Shown here: positions 21,608-31,756 of the stretch, piece by piece
Position numbering within the stretch: position 1 is the stretch's first letter
Layout of the letters: the number at the start of each line of letters is the position of its first letter
Source: Rhinopithecus roxellana
Taxonomy: Eukaryota > Chordata > Mammalia > Primates > Cercopithecidae
Direction: 5' to 3'
DNA: 64,000 nucleotides
Assembly (NCBI RefSeq): GCF_007565055.1
Contig: NC_044566.1
Span: forward strand, 92,372,297 to 92,436,296
The notes under the pieces: generated by a model
What the model saw: only the letters and a program-made list of their open reading frames with translations
Told to the model about the DNA's origin: nothing
Databases searched by the model: none
Translations under genes and position numbers: made by a program

Positions 21608-23170
21608 GGCCAGGCGTGGTGGCTCGTGCCTGTAATCCCAGCATTTTGGGAGGTCAAGGTGGATGGATCCCCTGAGGTCAGGACTTTGAGACCAGCCTGG
21701 CCAACCTGGTGAAACCCTGTCTCTAATAAAAATACAAAAATTAGCTGGGCGTCGTGGCGAGTGCCTGTAATCCCAGCTACTCAGGAGGCTGGGGCAGGAG
21801 AATCACTTGAACCCAGAAGGCAGAGGTTGCAGTGAGCTGACATTGCACCATTGCACTCCAGCCTGGGCAACAGAGCGAGACTCCACCTCTTTGACAAACC
21901 TGACAAAAACAAGCAATGGGGAAAGGATTCCCTCTTTGACAAAGGTGTTGGGAAAACTGGCTAGCCATATGCAGAAAGCTGAAACTGGATCCCTTCCTTA
22001 CACCTTATATAAAAATTAAGATGGATTAAAGACTTAAACATTACACCTAAACCCACAAAAACTCTAGAAGAAAACCTAGGCAATACCATTCAGGACATAG
22101 GCATGGGCAAAGCCTTCATGACTAAAATACTGAAAGCAACGGCAACAAAAGTCAAAACTGACAAATGGGATCTAATTAAACTAAAGAGCTTCTGCACAGC
22201 AAAAGAACCTATCATTAGAGTGAACAGGCAACCTACAGAATGGGAGAAAATATTTGCAATCTACCCATCTGACGAAGGGCTAATATCCAGAATCTTCAAA
22301 GAACTTAAATTTACAAGAAAAAAAAAAACCATCAAAAAGTGGGCAAAGGATATAACAGACACTTCTCAAAAGAAGACATTTATGCAGCCAACAGACATAG
22401 GAAAAATGCTCATCGTCACTGGTCATCAGAGAAATGCAAATCAAAACCACAATGAGATACCACCTCATGCCAGTTACAATGGTGATCATTAAAAAGTCAG
22501 GAAACAACAGATGCTGGAGAGGATGTGGAGAAACAGGAACACTTTTACACTGTTGGTGGGAGTGTAAATTAGTTCAACCATTGTGGAAGACAATGTGGCA
22601 ATTCCTCAAGGATCTAGAACTAGAAATACCATTTGACCCAGTGATCCCATTATTGGGTATATACCTAAAGGATTATAACTCATGCTACTATAAAGACACA
22701 TGCACATGTATGTTTATTGCGGCACTATTCACAATAGCAAAGACTCAGAACCAACTCAAATGTCCACCAATGATAGACTGGATTAAGAAACTGTGGCACA
22801 TATACACCATGGAATACTATGCAGCCATAAAAAAGGATGAGTTCATGTCCTTTGCAGGGACATGGATGCAGCTGGAAACCATCATTCTCAGCAAACTATC
22901 GCAAGGACAGAAAACCAAACACCGCATGCTCTCACTCATAGGTGGGAGCTGAATAATGAGAACACATGGACACAGGGTGGGGAATCTCACACAGCATGGC
23001 CTATCAGTGGGTGGGGTGCTGGGGGGAGGGAAAGAATTAGGAGAAATACCTATGTAAATTACGAGTTGATGGGTGCAGCCAACCAACATGGCACATGTAT
23101 ACCTATGTAACGAACCTGTACATTCTGCACATGTACCCTAGAACTTAAAGTATATATACATAAAAAAAAA
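21608..23170 (+). mobile_element. Alu-L1 chimeric retrotransposition product (sense)
   Basis: A full-5' Alu (21608 to about 21892) runs without a poly(A) tail straight into a 5'-truncated L1 (21893-23160). The L1 carries the end of ORF2 and the 3' UTR and ends in poly(A). One imperfect target duplication, AAAAACTGACTA (21596-21607) and AAAAACCTGACTA (near 23170-23182), encloses the whole unit. Confidence 0.75.
22103..22952 (+). pseudogene. L1 ORF2 C-terminal fragment
   Basis: Sense translation in two overlapping frames gives the L1 ORF2 C-terminus (AIYPSDEGLISRIFKELK, GTLLHCWWECKLVQPLWKT, WHIYTMEYYAAIKKDEFM). A frameshift near 22434-22490 and the missing reverse-transcriptase and endonuclease domains make it non-functional. 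Confidence 0.9.
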
Positions 23171-23182
23171 AAAACCTGACTA

Positions 23183-24929
23183 AAATTTCATCTGCTTTTT
23201 ATTTCCACCAGGCACTGGTAATTCTATGTCAGTCAGCAGTGTGCTGGTAAATGTTCAACAACTGACTCTCTGGGGAAAATAGAAATGTGTGCCTACATAT
23301 ACAACCATATGTGTGTTATAAATGTTTCTGATATAAAGGTTGTGTAATAAACAATACACTAGTAAAAAACAGGCAGACACTCTTTATTGTCAGCTCTGTC
23401 TACTTGACTGATTCTCACAGAAAGTTTTGGTTCCTTTTTGCCAAAGGCTTGAATCTGAATAGATCCAATGCTTGTAACTCAACCATGATGTGACTAGTGA
23501 AATTACACACCGATTTTTGCTAACAAATTTATCTTCCTTAAATCTGATATGTGATCTGTTAAACTACTTCTAACCCTTGTATAAACTCATTAAACTGCAA
23601 TCTTTTTGTTTCAGCACTAAGCACAACACATTTTAAAGTTTAATCTACATTATTAACATTTTCCCCATCACTTTCTTAAGTCTAGGGACAATCAGCAAAA
23701 CAAATTGATCCCTGATTCATAATGTTGGCTAATTTCCATGGTGTAAATACTTCAACCATGGCCCATTACAGTCTACCAATGAGACATCACTGAGTGTGGT
23801 CCGGGAAGACGCATGTGCAGTAAGCACATTATGATACCTAATACTGGAAATGGAAGGAAGCGGAAGCGGACAGACTGCAGAGATATTTAGGAAGTAGAAT
23901 CTTGGCAATTTGTTAGATGCCGGGGTGAAGGCAGAGTTTGGGAAACACTGGATGGTGATGTCTTCACTATCACAGGGAGACAGGGAGTTGAAAGCAAGCA
24001 GGGAAAGGACACATTCAGCTTTCGATGGGTTCCATTTGAGGTGCTTGTTACGAGGAATAGCTGAATAGGAAGCTAGATAAACGGATTTGGAGTTCAGAGG
24101 AGCAAAGATTCGAGTTGTAAATTTGGGATATATTGATTTAAATGTTGACAGCAGGTTAAATCATTCAGGGAAAACTTGTGGAGTGAGAGGAAAGGTCTGA
24201 GACCTTGAAAACTCTGTTACTTGGTGGTCACCCAGAGCGGACAAGCACGCCAAGACTGGGGACAGACAGGAAAGTGGAGCACCCTCCCGCCAAAGGAAGA
24301 CGTGTTTTAAGGAGGAAGAAGGAATTTTGCTCAGATCAGGTAACACAAGAAAGGAGAGTGTCCTTTGACTTTAGTGATGTGGATGTTACTTGCGACCGCT
24401 AAAAAGGCAATTTCACCGAGTGTGAAAAGGAACACGTGAATGGAGTTGAGAGACGACAAAACTGGGGGGAGGCGCCTCTTTCACCAACTTCAGCGGTGCA
24501 AGGGGAAGTGGAGTAGAGTCTTGGGAATGATGAAATGCCGAGGATACAGATTCCAGCCCAGAGGGCTGGAAAAACGGAAGTGGGCGGGGGGCTCGGTGAT
24601 CGAGGGAGCAGGTAGTGCAGTTTTGCCGGTGGAAAGTGGAATAAGTTTCTTTTTCCTGAAGCAGGCGGCAAAGACCTCTAAGAGTGGGAGTGTGGGGGAT
24701 GTGCCGGCCACCCGGATGGGAGTGGAAGTTTGGGACCAAGTGGCCGGAGCCTGCGGTGATTGGGCCCGCCCTGGGTGGCTCTGGCCGCAGCAGGGTCGAT
24801 GGGGCAGCACGGTCTCAGCAGGAAGAACACGGCTTCAGTCAGTTCTGAGAAGCAGAAGGTGGAGACACGCACATTTTAAAAAACTCCTCCCGGACAGGAA
24901 GAAGTGGAGTTCTGGCTGTTCTGCCAGGA
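23183..24929. other. Upstream flank of the TMTC4 promoter
   Basis: Single-copy in appearance with no repeat recognised. GC content rises from about 24.4 kb. Long open frames on both strands at 24440-25018 are not convincing genes. Distal promoter elements could lie here but none is demonstrable. Confidence 0.4.
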
Positions 24930-25170
24930 CGCCGCAGTCCCAGCGCGGAGACCACCGCGCGGGCGAAGCGCGACACAAGCCAGAAACAGGGTCCCGCACG
25001 TGGGCCGCGGAAGAATAAAGAGGGTTCGTCCGCACTTCCGCAGCCAGCCTCGCCCGAGCCGGCTGGGGCCGCCTCTTCCCGCCCCGGCCCCGCCTCAGCC
25101 CCGCGCCCACAACCCGTCTTCCTCCTCTCCCGCCTGGTCTGTCTGTCCCTGCGCCTCCTTCGCCGCCGAC

Positions 25171-25185
25171 TAGCGCCCCCTGGCC
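25171..25185 (-). promoter_or_regulatory. CTCF-like motif
   Basis: TAGCGCCCCCTGG matches thirteen bases of the reverse complement of the CTCF core consensus (CCAGGGGGCGCTA). The following bases diverge from the longer consensus. It sits directly beside the CRE, about 120-200 bp upstream of the likely transcription start. Confidence 0.55.
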
Positions 25186-25193
25186 TGACGTCA
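25186..25193. promoter_or_regulatory. Full CRE palindrome TGACGTCA (CREB/ATF site)
   Basis: An exact 8-bp TGACGTCA palindrome in the CpG-island promoter. Such sites bind CREB/ATF family factors and, with an adjacent NF-Y site, can serve ER-stress responsive promoters. That link to TMTC4 biology is inference. Confidence 0.7.
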
Positions 25194-25205
25194 CTGGTGC
25201 GTCCG

Positions 25206-25263
25206 CCAATGAGCTGAGGAGGGACTCGGCTGCGACCTGAAAGTGACGGGAGCAGCAGCCAAT
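25206..25263 (+). promoter_or_regulatory. Pair of CCAAT boxes (NF-Y)
   Basis: CCAAT occurs at 25206-25210 (context CGCCAATGAG) and at 25259-25263 (context AGCCAATGGT). The second is close to the NF-Y consensus. They are 53 bp apart, about five helical turns, in the same orientation. Confidence 0.6.
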
Positions 25264-25274
25264 GGTCGAGCGGA

Positions 25275-25285
25275 GGGGGCGGGCC
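25275..25285 (+). promoter_or_regulatory. GC box (Sp1/KLF-type)
   Basis: GGGGGCGGGCC lies just downstream of the second CCAAT box, a standard arrangement in TATA-less promoters. Confidence 0.5.
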
Positions 25286-25379
25286 GAGATGGGTGTTGGT
25301 GGGGAGCCCGCGCGCGTGGGGCGCTGCGGGAGGCGCGGGGCGGGGGGGCAGGGGCGCGGCGGGGAGATCGAGGGGGGCG

Positions 25380-25484
25380 GTGCGCGGGCGGCCCCTCCCC
25401 TTGCCAGGTCCGGGCGGGCGCCTGGAGCCACCGGAGTTTCCGCACCCGGGAGGGCGATGCGGCCGGGGCTCAGGCTCCTTGCAG
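25380..25484 (+). other. TMTC4: TMTC4 non-coding exon 1 (5' UTR), start approximate
   Basis: A strong splice donor CAG|GTAACG follows position 25484 inside the CpG island, about 6 kb upstream of the coding exon and downstream of the promoter motifs. The transcription start cannot be read from sequence; 25380 is a guess, since the island has no TATA box and probably several starts. The exon holds an ATG at 25457 that opens a short upstream reading frame running into exon 2. Other first exons in the same island are possible. Confidence 0.6.
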
Positions 25485-27435
25485 GTAACGCGCGGGGCGG
25501 CCCCTGCAGGGCCGAGCGCGCAGCGGGGCTAGTGGAGTTGGACGCGGAGCGGGTGCGGGCTCCCCGCTGCTGCCGAGTCCCGAGCCCAGCACGGTGGCCC
25601 GGGCCCGGCCGCGGCGCTGCTGGAGGAGTTGGTTCCGGGACCTGAGCTGCGGCCCGGGCCGGGGTCACGGGGGACGCGGGCCCCTGTGTGAGCTGCACAC
25701 GGGACAAAGGGCGCGGTGTTGAGGCTGCGCGCCCCACCTCCCCGCGCCCGGCTCGGGCCACTGCGCTACTCAGCCCGAGCAGAGGTCGCCGCCCCCAGCC
25801 CCTGCCTGCTCAGCCGCACGGGCGCTCCTTCGGCCCGGGCGCACCGGGCGCCTGCGGCGCGTCCCCGGAGCGGCCATCTGGCCGCGGGGCCCCGCGCCTG
25901 GCCGCCAGCTGGCCGCGGCGCAGGCGATGGCTGGACACAGCCGGGCCGCTTGGCCGCTTGCCCTGGGTTCCGCGGCGGCTCCCCCGCCGCGCCGCGAGCG
26001 CCTGCTACTCCATGCTCGACTGCGGAGCGGAGCGGCGCGAGCGCGGGGCCAGCGGCCCGGGCGCCCGGGGCCACCGAGCCGCCACTTCCCGGCGTGGGCT
26101 CAGAGTTTGGGGAAGCTGAGCAGGTGGGGCAGCCACTGCCCACCTCCTGCGAACTCTGCGGGGCTTCTAGTCTTGTTGATGTTGTGACTATGGGCTGCAT
26201 GTGTGTTTTTCTTTTGTTTTTTTTAACCACACACAAAAGAAGGGAGGAGTTAAGAGGAAAGATGTAGCCACTATGAGTCATCCTACACTTCGCTGTTTCC
26301 CCGGGATAGCAAATGCATGGGGAGAATGTCTTGAGAACTAGTTATAGTAGGGACTGGCTAGGTCCCCTCCCTGTCCCCTTTCTCTGCAGTCCTGTCTGCG
26401 CCGGGCGCGCCCCAGATGGAGGTGGGGTAAAATGACGGCCAGTGCACCTAGATGGGGGAAATGGCTACAAGCTAGCAAGCTGGAAACTTTCTGGGACAGT
26501 GGAGCTGTGAATATCGAACCACACACATTCTTGCTATAGGCAGCCATGGCCCTCGTGCGCTACTGACTTATAAATGGGAAGGCCGTCACAGCAGGACGAT
26601 ACCTTAGCCTTCAGTAGCATGAATTCAGCACTGCACGGAGGACGGCGGTGGTGGTGGCTCGCGCCTCTGCCTTGAGGGGCCCAGGATCGGATCAGCCAGG
26701 AAACTGCCAGGACCGGGGATGCGGGGTCACAAGTGATCGTGTTCTCTAATCTGATTCCCAGAGGTGCTGTCACCTCTCAGCGTGGCAGAGGATGGCTGGC
26801 TATGTGGTTGAATGTTACAGATGAGGTAGAAAGCCTGGGCAGAGGTCAGCAGGCCCCTGGATGCATGGAGAGGAATATTCTTCTGCAGGTAGCTGCTGCT
26901 AATTTTTCCAAGGGGAAACATTTAGGTTTGGTGTCGCCATTCTGTTTACTGCAGTCCAGGCTGCTGTGTCAGCTGTCATTGGGTCCTCATGGTTCACAGC
27001 TGGATGACATTTGTTTTTCGTGGGTCCCTGTGTGGGGTCTTTTTGACCTTCTCACTGATGATTAATTTGTTTTAACCTCCTGAAAACAGAGGCTTGATAC
27101 GAGAAGTTTGAGAAATTGTAGGATAAAGGGACCTCTGCTTTGGTCCCGATTTCAGCCCCTGTTGAGGGGCCAGTTGATTCTGTTGCAGGAGTCAGGTAGC
27201 GAGCAGAACACTGACTTCATTCCTCCCGGGTTGTGCCCTCTGCTTGGCCTGTAGCTGAGGCCACAGTGGGTCTCTCTTGTTGCTTCATAAGGTGAACTAA
27301 CGATCCAGCTATGGCAGAGGAGCCAGGCAGGACATCACGTGGAGAAGAGAGACCAGAAAGTGCAAGCTAGGGCCCATCTGGAAGAAAACAGAGCATCCCT
27401 TCCTATTTCGTGGCCTGAGTGTAAAAAACAGTGGA

Positions 27436-27728
27436 GGCTGGGCACGGTGGTTCACACCTGTAATCCCCATGCTTTGGGAGGCCAAGGCAGGAGGATCGCT
27501 TGAAGCCAGGAGTTTCAGACCAGTCTGGGCAACATGGTGAGACCCTGTCTCTACAAAAAAGTTTTTAAAATAGCCAGGCATAGTGGCATATGCCTATAGT
27601 CCCAGCTACTTGAAAGGTTGAGGTGGAAGGATCCCTTGAGCCCAGTAAAGTGAGGCTGTGGTGAGCTATGATCATACCGCTGCACTCCAGCCTGGGTGAC
27701 AGAGTGAAACCCTGTCTCAAAAAAAAAG
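27436..27728 (+). mobile_element. Alu (sense), older type
   Basis: GGCTGGGCACGGTGG to a short A-tail; diverged AluJ/S-like sequence. Confidence 0.9.
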
Positions 27729-28109
27729 GGGAAGGGGTGTAGAGAGGGTGGTCCCCCATCTCTACCACCTTACTCAGACAGGGCTTCTTTTACCTGAGTG
27801 CCAAGCCTGGCTCAGGTCGTTGAGGAACAGAAGTCGTTTAGTGTTAGAGGAAGGAGAGTTGGGAACAGGGTCACTGTGTGTGGTTGTACAGTGTGTACCA
27901 GACACCGGACCAAGGAAGCCCTGTGCCCTGGGTCTGCCCAAAAGAAGGGTCTGCCTTTCTCATTGCACCAGGTCACTCGATGGGCTGCTGCTGGCCCTAG
28001 TGCTCAGCCCATCTGCAGGAATAAACAGTGGCAACATGGATATGCTCGAGACAGGTGGTCAGGGACTGGGAAGCAGCAGCAAATTTCTCCAAAATCTAAC
28101 AATAATGAG

Positions 28110-28275
28110 AACTGGTTGTTTGCATGCATTTTCTCCCTTTAATCCTTTACCACCGCCCTCTGAAGAAAGTAGTGGTGGTACCATGTTGTGCCCAGTGAGG
28201 AAACTGATTCTTGGAAAGACTAAGCAGTTCAAGGTCGTGCAGCCGGCAGGTCCAGGTTTGTCCGTCACCAGAGCC
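28110..28275 (-). mobile_element. MIR (antisense), diverged
   Basis: Antisense MIR pattern: CCTTTAATCC, then GTGAGGAAACTGATTC and AAGGTCGTGCAGC. Confidence 0.55.
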
Positions 28276-28740
28276 TTTGGTCTCAACCACTGGACTAGAC
28301 TGATCACTTTGCCTGGCCTTCTAACAAATTGTAGCTTTTTTTTTTTTTTTTTTTTTTTTGCATTTGCTAGTGAAAGGCATTTTCTGAACTATTCCAATAG
28401 GTACATTAACAGTAAATCCCTTGAAAGAAAAGAGCATTTGTGAGTATTTTCGGTGGCAGCAAATATGTGGGAGGCCTTGGAGAAAGGAGAAGGAGCCCCC
28501 TGAGATAGAGAAGCAGGGGAGTCACAGCGAGGAGGGGAGAGCCAGCCAGAACTAGGAAATGATGTGGGGGCAGGGGCATTGGAGGTAGGCCAGGTTCTCT
28601 GCTGTCCCTGCAAGAGCAGAGGAGGAGATCATCTGAGATCCACCAAGTCAACCATCCAGTTGACTTCCCAAGAGTCTGGACCTGGCCTACCAGGGTACCT
28701 GGTTGATGGTGCGGTCCACAGTCTGCCTTATATATACTGG

Positions 28741-28917
28741 GGCTGTTGCTTGGAACATGAGTATGCTTAGAACATATTGCTTGGAACATGATTATTGCTT
28801 GGAGCATGATTATTGCTTGGAACATGATTATTGTTTGGAACATGATTATGCTTGGAACATATTATGCTTAGAACATATATTGCTTACAACATGACTATGC
28901 TTAGTCATGTTCTAAGC
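28741..28917. repeat. Imperfect 17-20-bp tandem repeat ending in an inverted copy
   Basis: About nine units of the form GCTTGGAACATGATTATT, with losses and substitutions. The last unit is inverted, giving a hairpin at 28882-28917 with arms matching at 15 of 16 positions and loop TGCT. Confidence 0.9.
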
Positions 28918-29048
28918 GATCTGAGGTACGGTCGCTAATTTAGGAGCACAAAGTATTTCCTGATTTAGTATTCTACTTAGAAGGCCATTTGAACCTTGAC
29001 AGACGTGTGTGAAATAATTTTCAAATATTTGGGACTGAAGCAGATAAT

Positions 29049-29175
29049 ATCCAGGCTCAGTGGTACACTCCTGTAGTCCCAGCTACTTGGGAGACTGAGG
29101 CAAGAGGATTACTTGTGCCCAAAAGTTGAATCTAGTCTGGGCAACATAGCAAGACACCATCTCCAAAAATATATT
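29049..29175 (+). mobile_element. Alu-related monomer (sense)
   Basis: A single Alu-like monomer (GTAGTCCCAGCTACTTGGGA ... GGGCAACATAGCAAGAC), consistent with a fossil monomer or a fragmentary AluJ. Confidence 0.7.
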
Positions 29176-29394
29176 GCATGAGCCAGTAAATTCACTATTG
29201 AAACAATAAAGCAGATAACGTCAAAACCAGTTACATGACCTTTTGTCAGCTCCTCACTCTATTGTGCATTTCAAATTGCTATAAATTGTTTGTTTTCCTT
29301 CACAGTAATTTTGTAAATGTTCTTATTCTCTCCATGTTAAATCATAGTATCTTCCTAACTATTCAGTGTTTGACTTTGTTGGGGTTTGTTGTTT

Positions 29395-29677
29395 GCGACG
29401 GTCTCACCCTGTTGCCCATGCTGTAGAGCCGTGGTGTGATCTCAGCTCACTGCAGCCTGGAACTCCTGGGCTCAAGCAATACTCCCACCTCTCAGTCTCC
29501 CGCGTAGCTGGGACTGTAGCCATGCGCCTCCACACTGAGCTAATTTTTGTATTTCTTTGTAGACATGGGGTTTCACCTTGTTGCCCAGGCTGGTCTTGAA
29601 CCTCTGGGCTCAAGCCATCCACCCACCTCAGCCTCCCAAAGTGCTGGGATTACAGGCGTGAGCCATTGCAACCAGCC
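29395..29677 (-). mobile_element. AluJ-like (antisense)
   Basis: Diverged antisense Alu without a clear T-tail. Confidence 0.85.
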
Positions 29678-30334
29678 TTGATTTGTTGTTTTTTAAGTAG
29701 CAGGAGTAATTTCTTTAGCTGAAATGTAAGCATAGAGGTTGAGGCCTGTGTGCTGACCTGTGTTGTGTTTGCGTTGTAATTTAGATTCGAGAAGTGGTTT
29801 ATCCTTTGACTGGAAAAGAAAAGTAGCTGCAGTATTCCCCCAGCACTTGCTGAGAGCATGCCCTACGTCAGGCCGTGAGGCTTGAGAGACAAGCAGTGGA
29901 AGAGTTGTGGCCTGTTTCATCTCTGGATTATAAAGCTGAGCCTCCTTCTGGCTCCTGGAAGGGGGACAGCATCACCATGGAATGGTGTGTCCCGTTGCCT
30001 GTTGGATCTGTCTCCATCTTCACTCAGACAGAAGGCTATAGAAGGATGCCTGTGACTTCAGGTGGCCTATTTGGCTGGCTTTTTATTGATTCCATGATCT
30101 GGGGTATCCACTTAGAGATCCAGAAACAAATACATCCAAACTGTCTTCCCAATCAGAGGGCTGGGATTCTCTTTCATCTCGGCAGGAAAAGAACAGGGTC
30201 CAGGTCCCTTAGTAAAGACAGGAGCCTCCGTACCAATCAACCAGATAATAAAAGGGATTTCTCACAGAAAATCATTCTGTGCCTCTGCTTTCAGCCTTCT
30301 GGAAGAAAGTAATAATAGCTGGCCTCCCCTGGGC

Positions 30335-30480
30335 CTTCATTACAGCCAGGCAGTGTTGGGAATCCCATTTAACCCTCATGACAACTCTAGAAGGTAGGCA
30401 CTCCTACCATCCCCATTTTAGTGTTGAGGAAACAGGCCCAGAGAGGTCAAGTGAGTTGCCCAGAGGTACCCCAGGTCAGA
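30335..30480 (-). mobile_element. MIR (antisense)
   Basis: CATTTAACCCTCATGACAAC, CCCCATTTTAGTGTTGAGGA and GAGAGGTCAAGTGAGTTGCC match the antisense MIR core. Confidence 0.8.
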
Positions 30481-31066
30481 ACCAAGCAGTCTGACCCAAA
30501 CCTGATCCTGGTAAGTCCAAAGAAAGCCCCTGTCCAGGATGTGGTGGGAATGTGGACAGACAAAAGTGTGAGTTTGGGGGTAGGTTGGGATTTGTTTTGG
30601 CGAATTCCAAGGCAGGAAGCTATCAGGCACCTCTCACCATTGACCGTTAAGATGCTTTGCAGAGGGCCGCAGGGGGTGGGCTCAGAGAGGAAAGGGGTTG
30701 TTCACAGGACCACACAACTAACACATGGCAAGGATAGGGCACAGGCATCCCCGGTGAGAAACATTATGCCCATTTGAAAGAAAAGTTCAAAATAGTATAT
30801 ATTTTTATCTTGACTCTTTCACCAAGATTGAAGGTCATATCCTTACATCGAATAGCCTCCCTTCCTTTCCTTTGTATGGCTCAGCCTTTTCTAGGACAAG
30901 ATATTGTCCCCACCAGTCATTTCCTCTCTCTGTCCTCTGTGTCGAGCCACTAGCCTAGGAACCCAGCATTCGATCCTGTGCCCTGCCTTAGGGTTTCTCC
31001 ATTCAACTCCCCTGTCTCTGTCTCAGAGTCTCAGCTCCCTGGCCTGTATGCCTGAATGCTGTAAAT

Positions 31067-31185
31067 AGACTGTAAGCTCTTTCAGAAGCAGGATTGTGTT
31101 TTACACACTACCCTCTCTCCTGCCACACACGCAGTGTGCTAAAACCCAGCAATGACTATTTATTGATTTTTCTTGATTGGATGAG
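31067..31185 (+). mobile_element. L2 3' end (sense), diverged
   Basis: AGACTGTAAGCTCTTTCAGA followed by GCAGGATTGTGTTTTACA resembles the L2 3' region. Confidence 0.45.
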
Positions 31186-31540
31186 GTAAGATGCTAACTT
31201 CTTTTTTTTAAGCTCTGTAAACTGGTTCAAGGATGATTAAAAATGATTTGCCTTGTGGGCTTGATGAGGATACCATTAAATTCATGTTTCTAAAGGGTAT
31301 TCCAGCATCAGAAACCAAAGGGCATCTGATTTGATAGATCCTGTGGTCGGGCCCAGGTATCTGCATGTGTTCCATGTGACTTTTCTGCCCACTAAAGTTT
31401 GGGAAGCATAGCTTCAAATTGTTAATGATCGCATCCTATAAAATCATAGCACAAATGACTATCTAGCTATTACGGTGCCCACTGCAGAAACGGTCCTACC
31501 AGTGTTGATGAATATTTATATGGTGTTGTCTTTCCTGCAG

Positions 31541-31756
31541 ATTCCTAACCAGCATAATGCTGGAGCCGGGGGCCACCAGCCTGCAGTTTTCAGAATGGCC
31601 GTGTTGGACACTGATTTGGATCACATTTTTCCATCTTCTGTTCTTCCTCCATTCTGGGCTAAGTTAGTAGTGGGATTGGTTGCCATTGTGTGTTTTGCAC
31701 GCAGCTATGATGGAGACTTTGTCTTTGATGACTCAGAAGCTATTGTTAACAATAAG
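31541..31756 (+). CDS. TMTC4: TMTC4 exon 2 (first coding exon; CDS 31595-31756)
   Basis: The acceptor TTTCCTGCAG ends at 31540 and the donor AAG|GTTTGT follows 31756. Coding starts at the ATG at 31595 in a strong context and gives residues 1-54, ending in phase 0 after a Lys codon. It encodes a short cytosolic N-terminus, the first membrane helix (about residues 20-37) and the start of the luminal loop with the FVFDD acidic motif. The main frame is also open upstream to the exon edge (18 codons), so an in-frame ATG supplied by an alternative first exon would give an N-terminally extended isoform. I recall a human isoform of that kind but cannot check it here. Confidence 0.94.

Larger units (their letters stand above)
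24930..26150. promoter_or_regulatory. TMTC4: CpG island containing the TMTC4 promoter
   Basis: Base composition rises sharply to very high GC with dense CpG between about 24.93 and 26.15 kb, against AT-rich flanks. There is no TATA box. Promoter motifs cluster at 25171-25285 and the first-exon donor is at 25484, which fits a housekeeping-type dispersed promoter directing + strand transcription. G-rich runs at about 25334-25390 could form G-quadruplexes. CpG islands often also start antisense transcripts; nothing in the sequence proves or excludes that here. Confidence 0.85.
25485..31540 (+). other. TMTC4: TMTC4 intron 1 (6.06 kb)
   Basis: The rest of the CpG island runs to about 26.15 kb, then AT-richer DNA. 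It contains MIR antisense copies (about 28110-28275 and 30335-30480), an Alu (27436-27728), an Alu monomer (29049-29175), an older antisense Alu (29395-29677), a tandem repeat with a terminal hairpin (28741-28917) and an L2-like 3' end near 31067-31185. I recognise nothing in 26.15-27.4 kb or 29.7-30.3 kb. Apparent reading frames in the GC-rich part are compositional. Confidence 0.7.
25457..31548 (+). other. Upstream ORF of TMTC4, split across exons 1 and 2 (11 codons)
   Basis: The ATG at 25457 (G at -3, C at +4) reads 28 nt to the exon 1 donor. After splicing to 31541 it continues for two more residues and stops at TAA 31546-31548, 46 nt before the main ATG. This holds only if exon 1 splices directly to exon 2 and transcription starts upstream of 25457. 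Confidence 0.45.

Noticed and set aside
24440..25018. 192-codon + frame upstream of the CpG island
   Set aside because: No recognisable domain, rising GC content explains the openness, and no splice or transcript evidence.
24835..25761. 308-codon open frame on the minus strand across the TMTC4 promoter, with several long + frames to 26281
   Set aside because: GC-rich CpG-island sequence has few stop codons; translations are low-complexity Ala/Arg/Pro/Gly with no domain.
31475..31594. In-frame non-ATG start upstream of TMTC4 exon 2
   Set aside because: The stretch 31475-31540 is intronic (the acceptor ends at 31540) and starts with GTG; the ATG at 31595 has a strong context.
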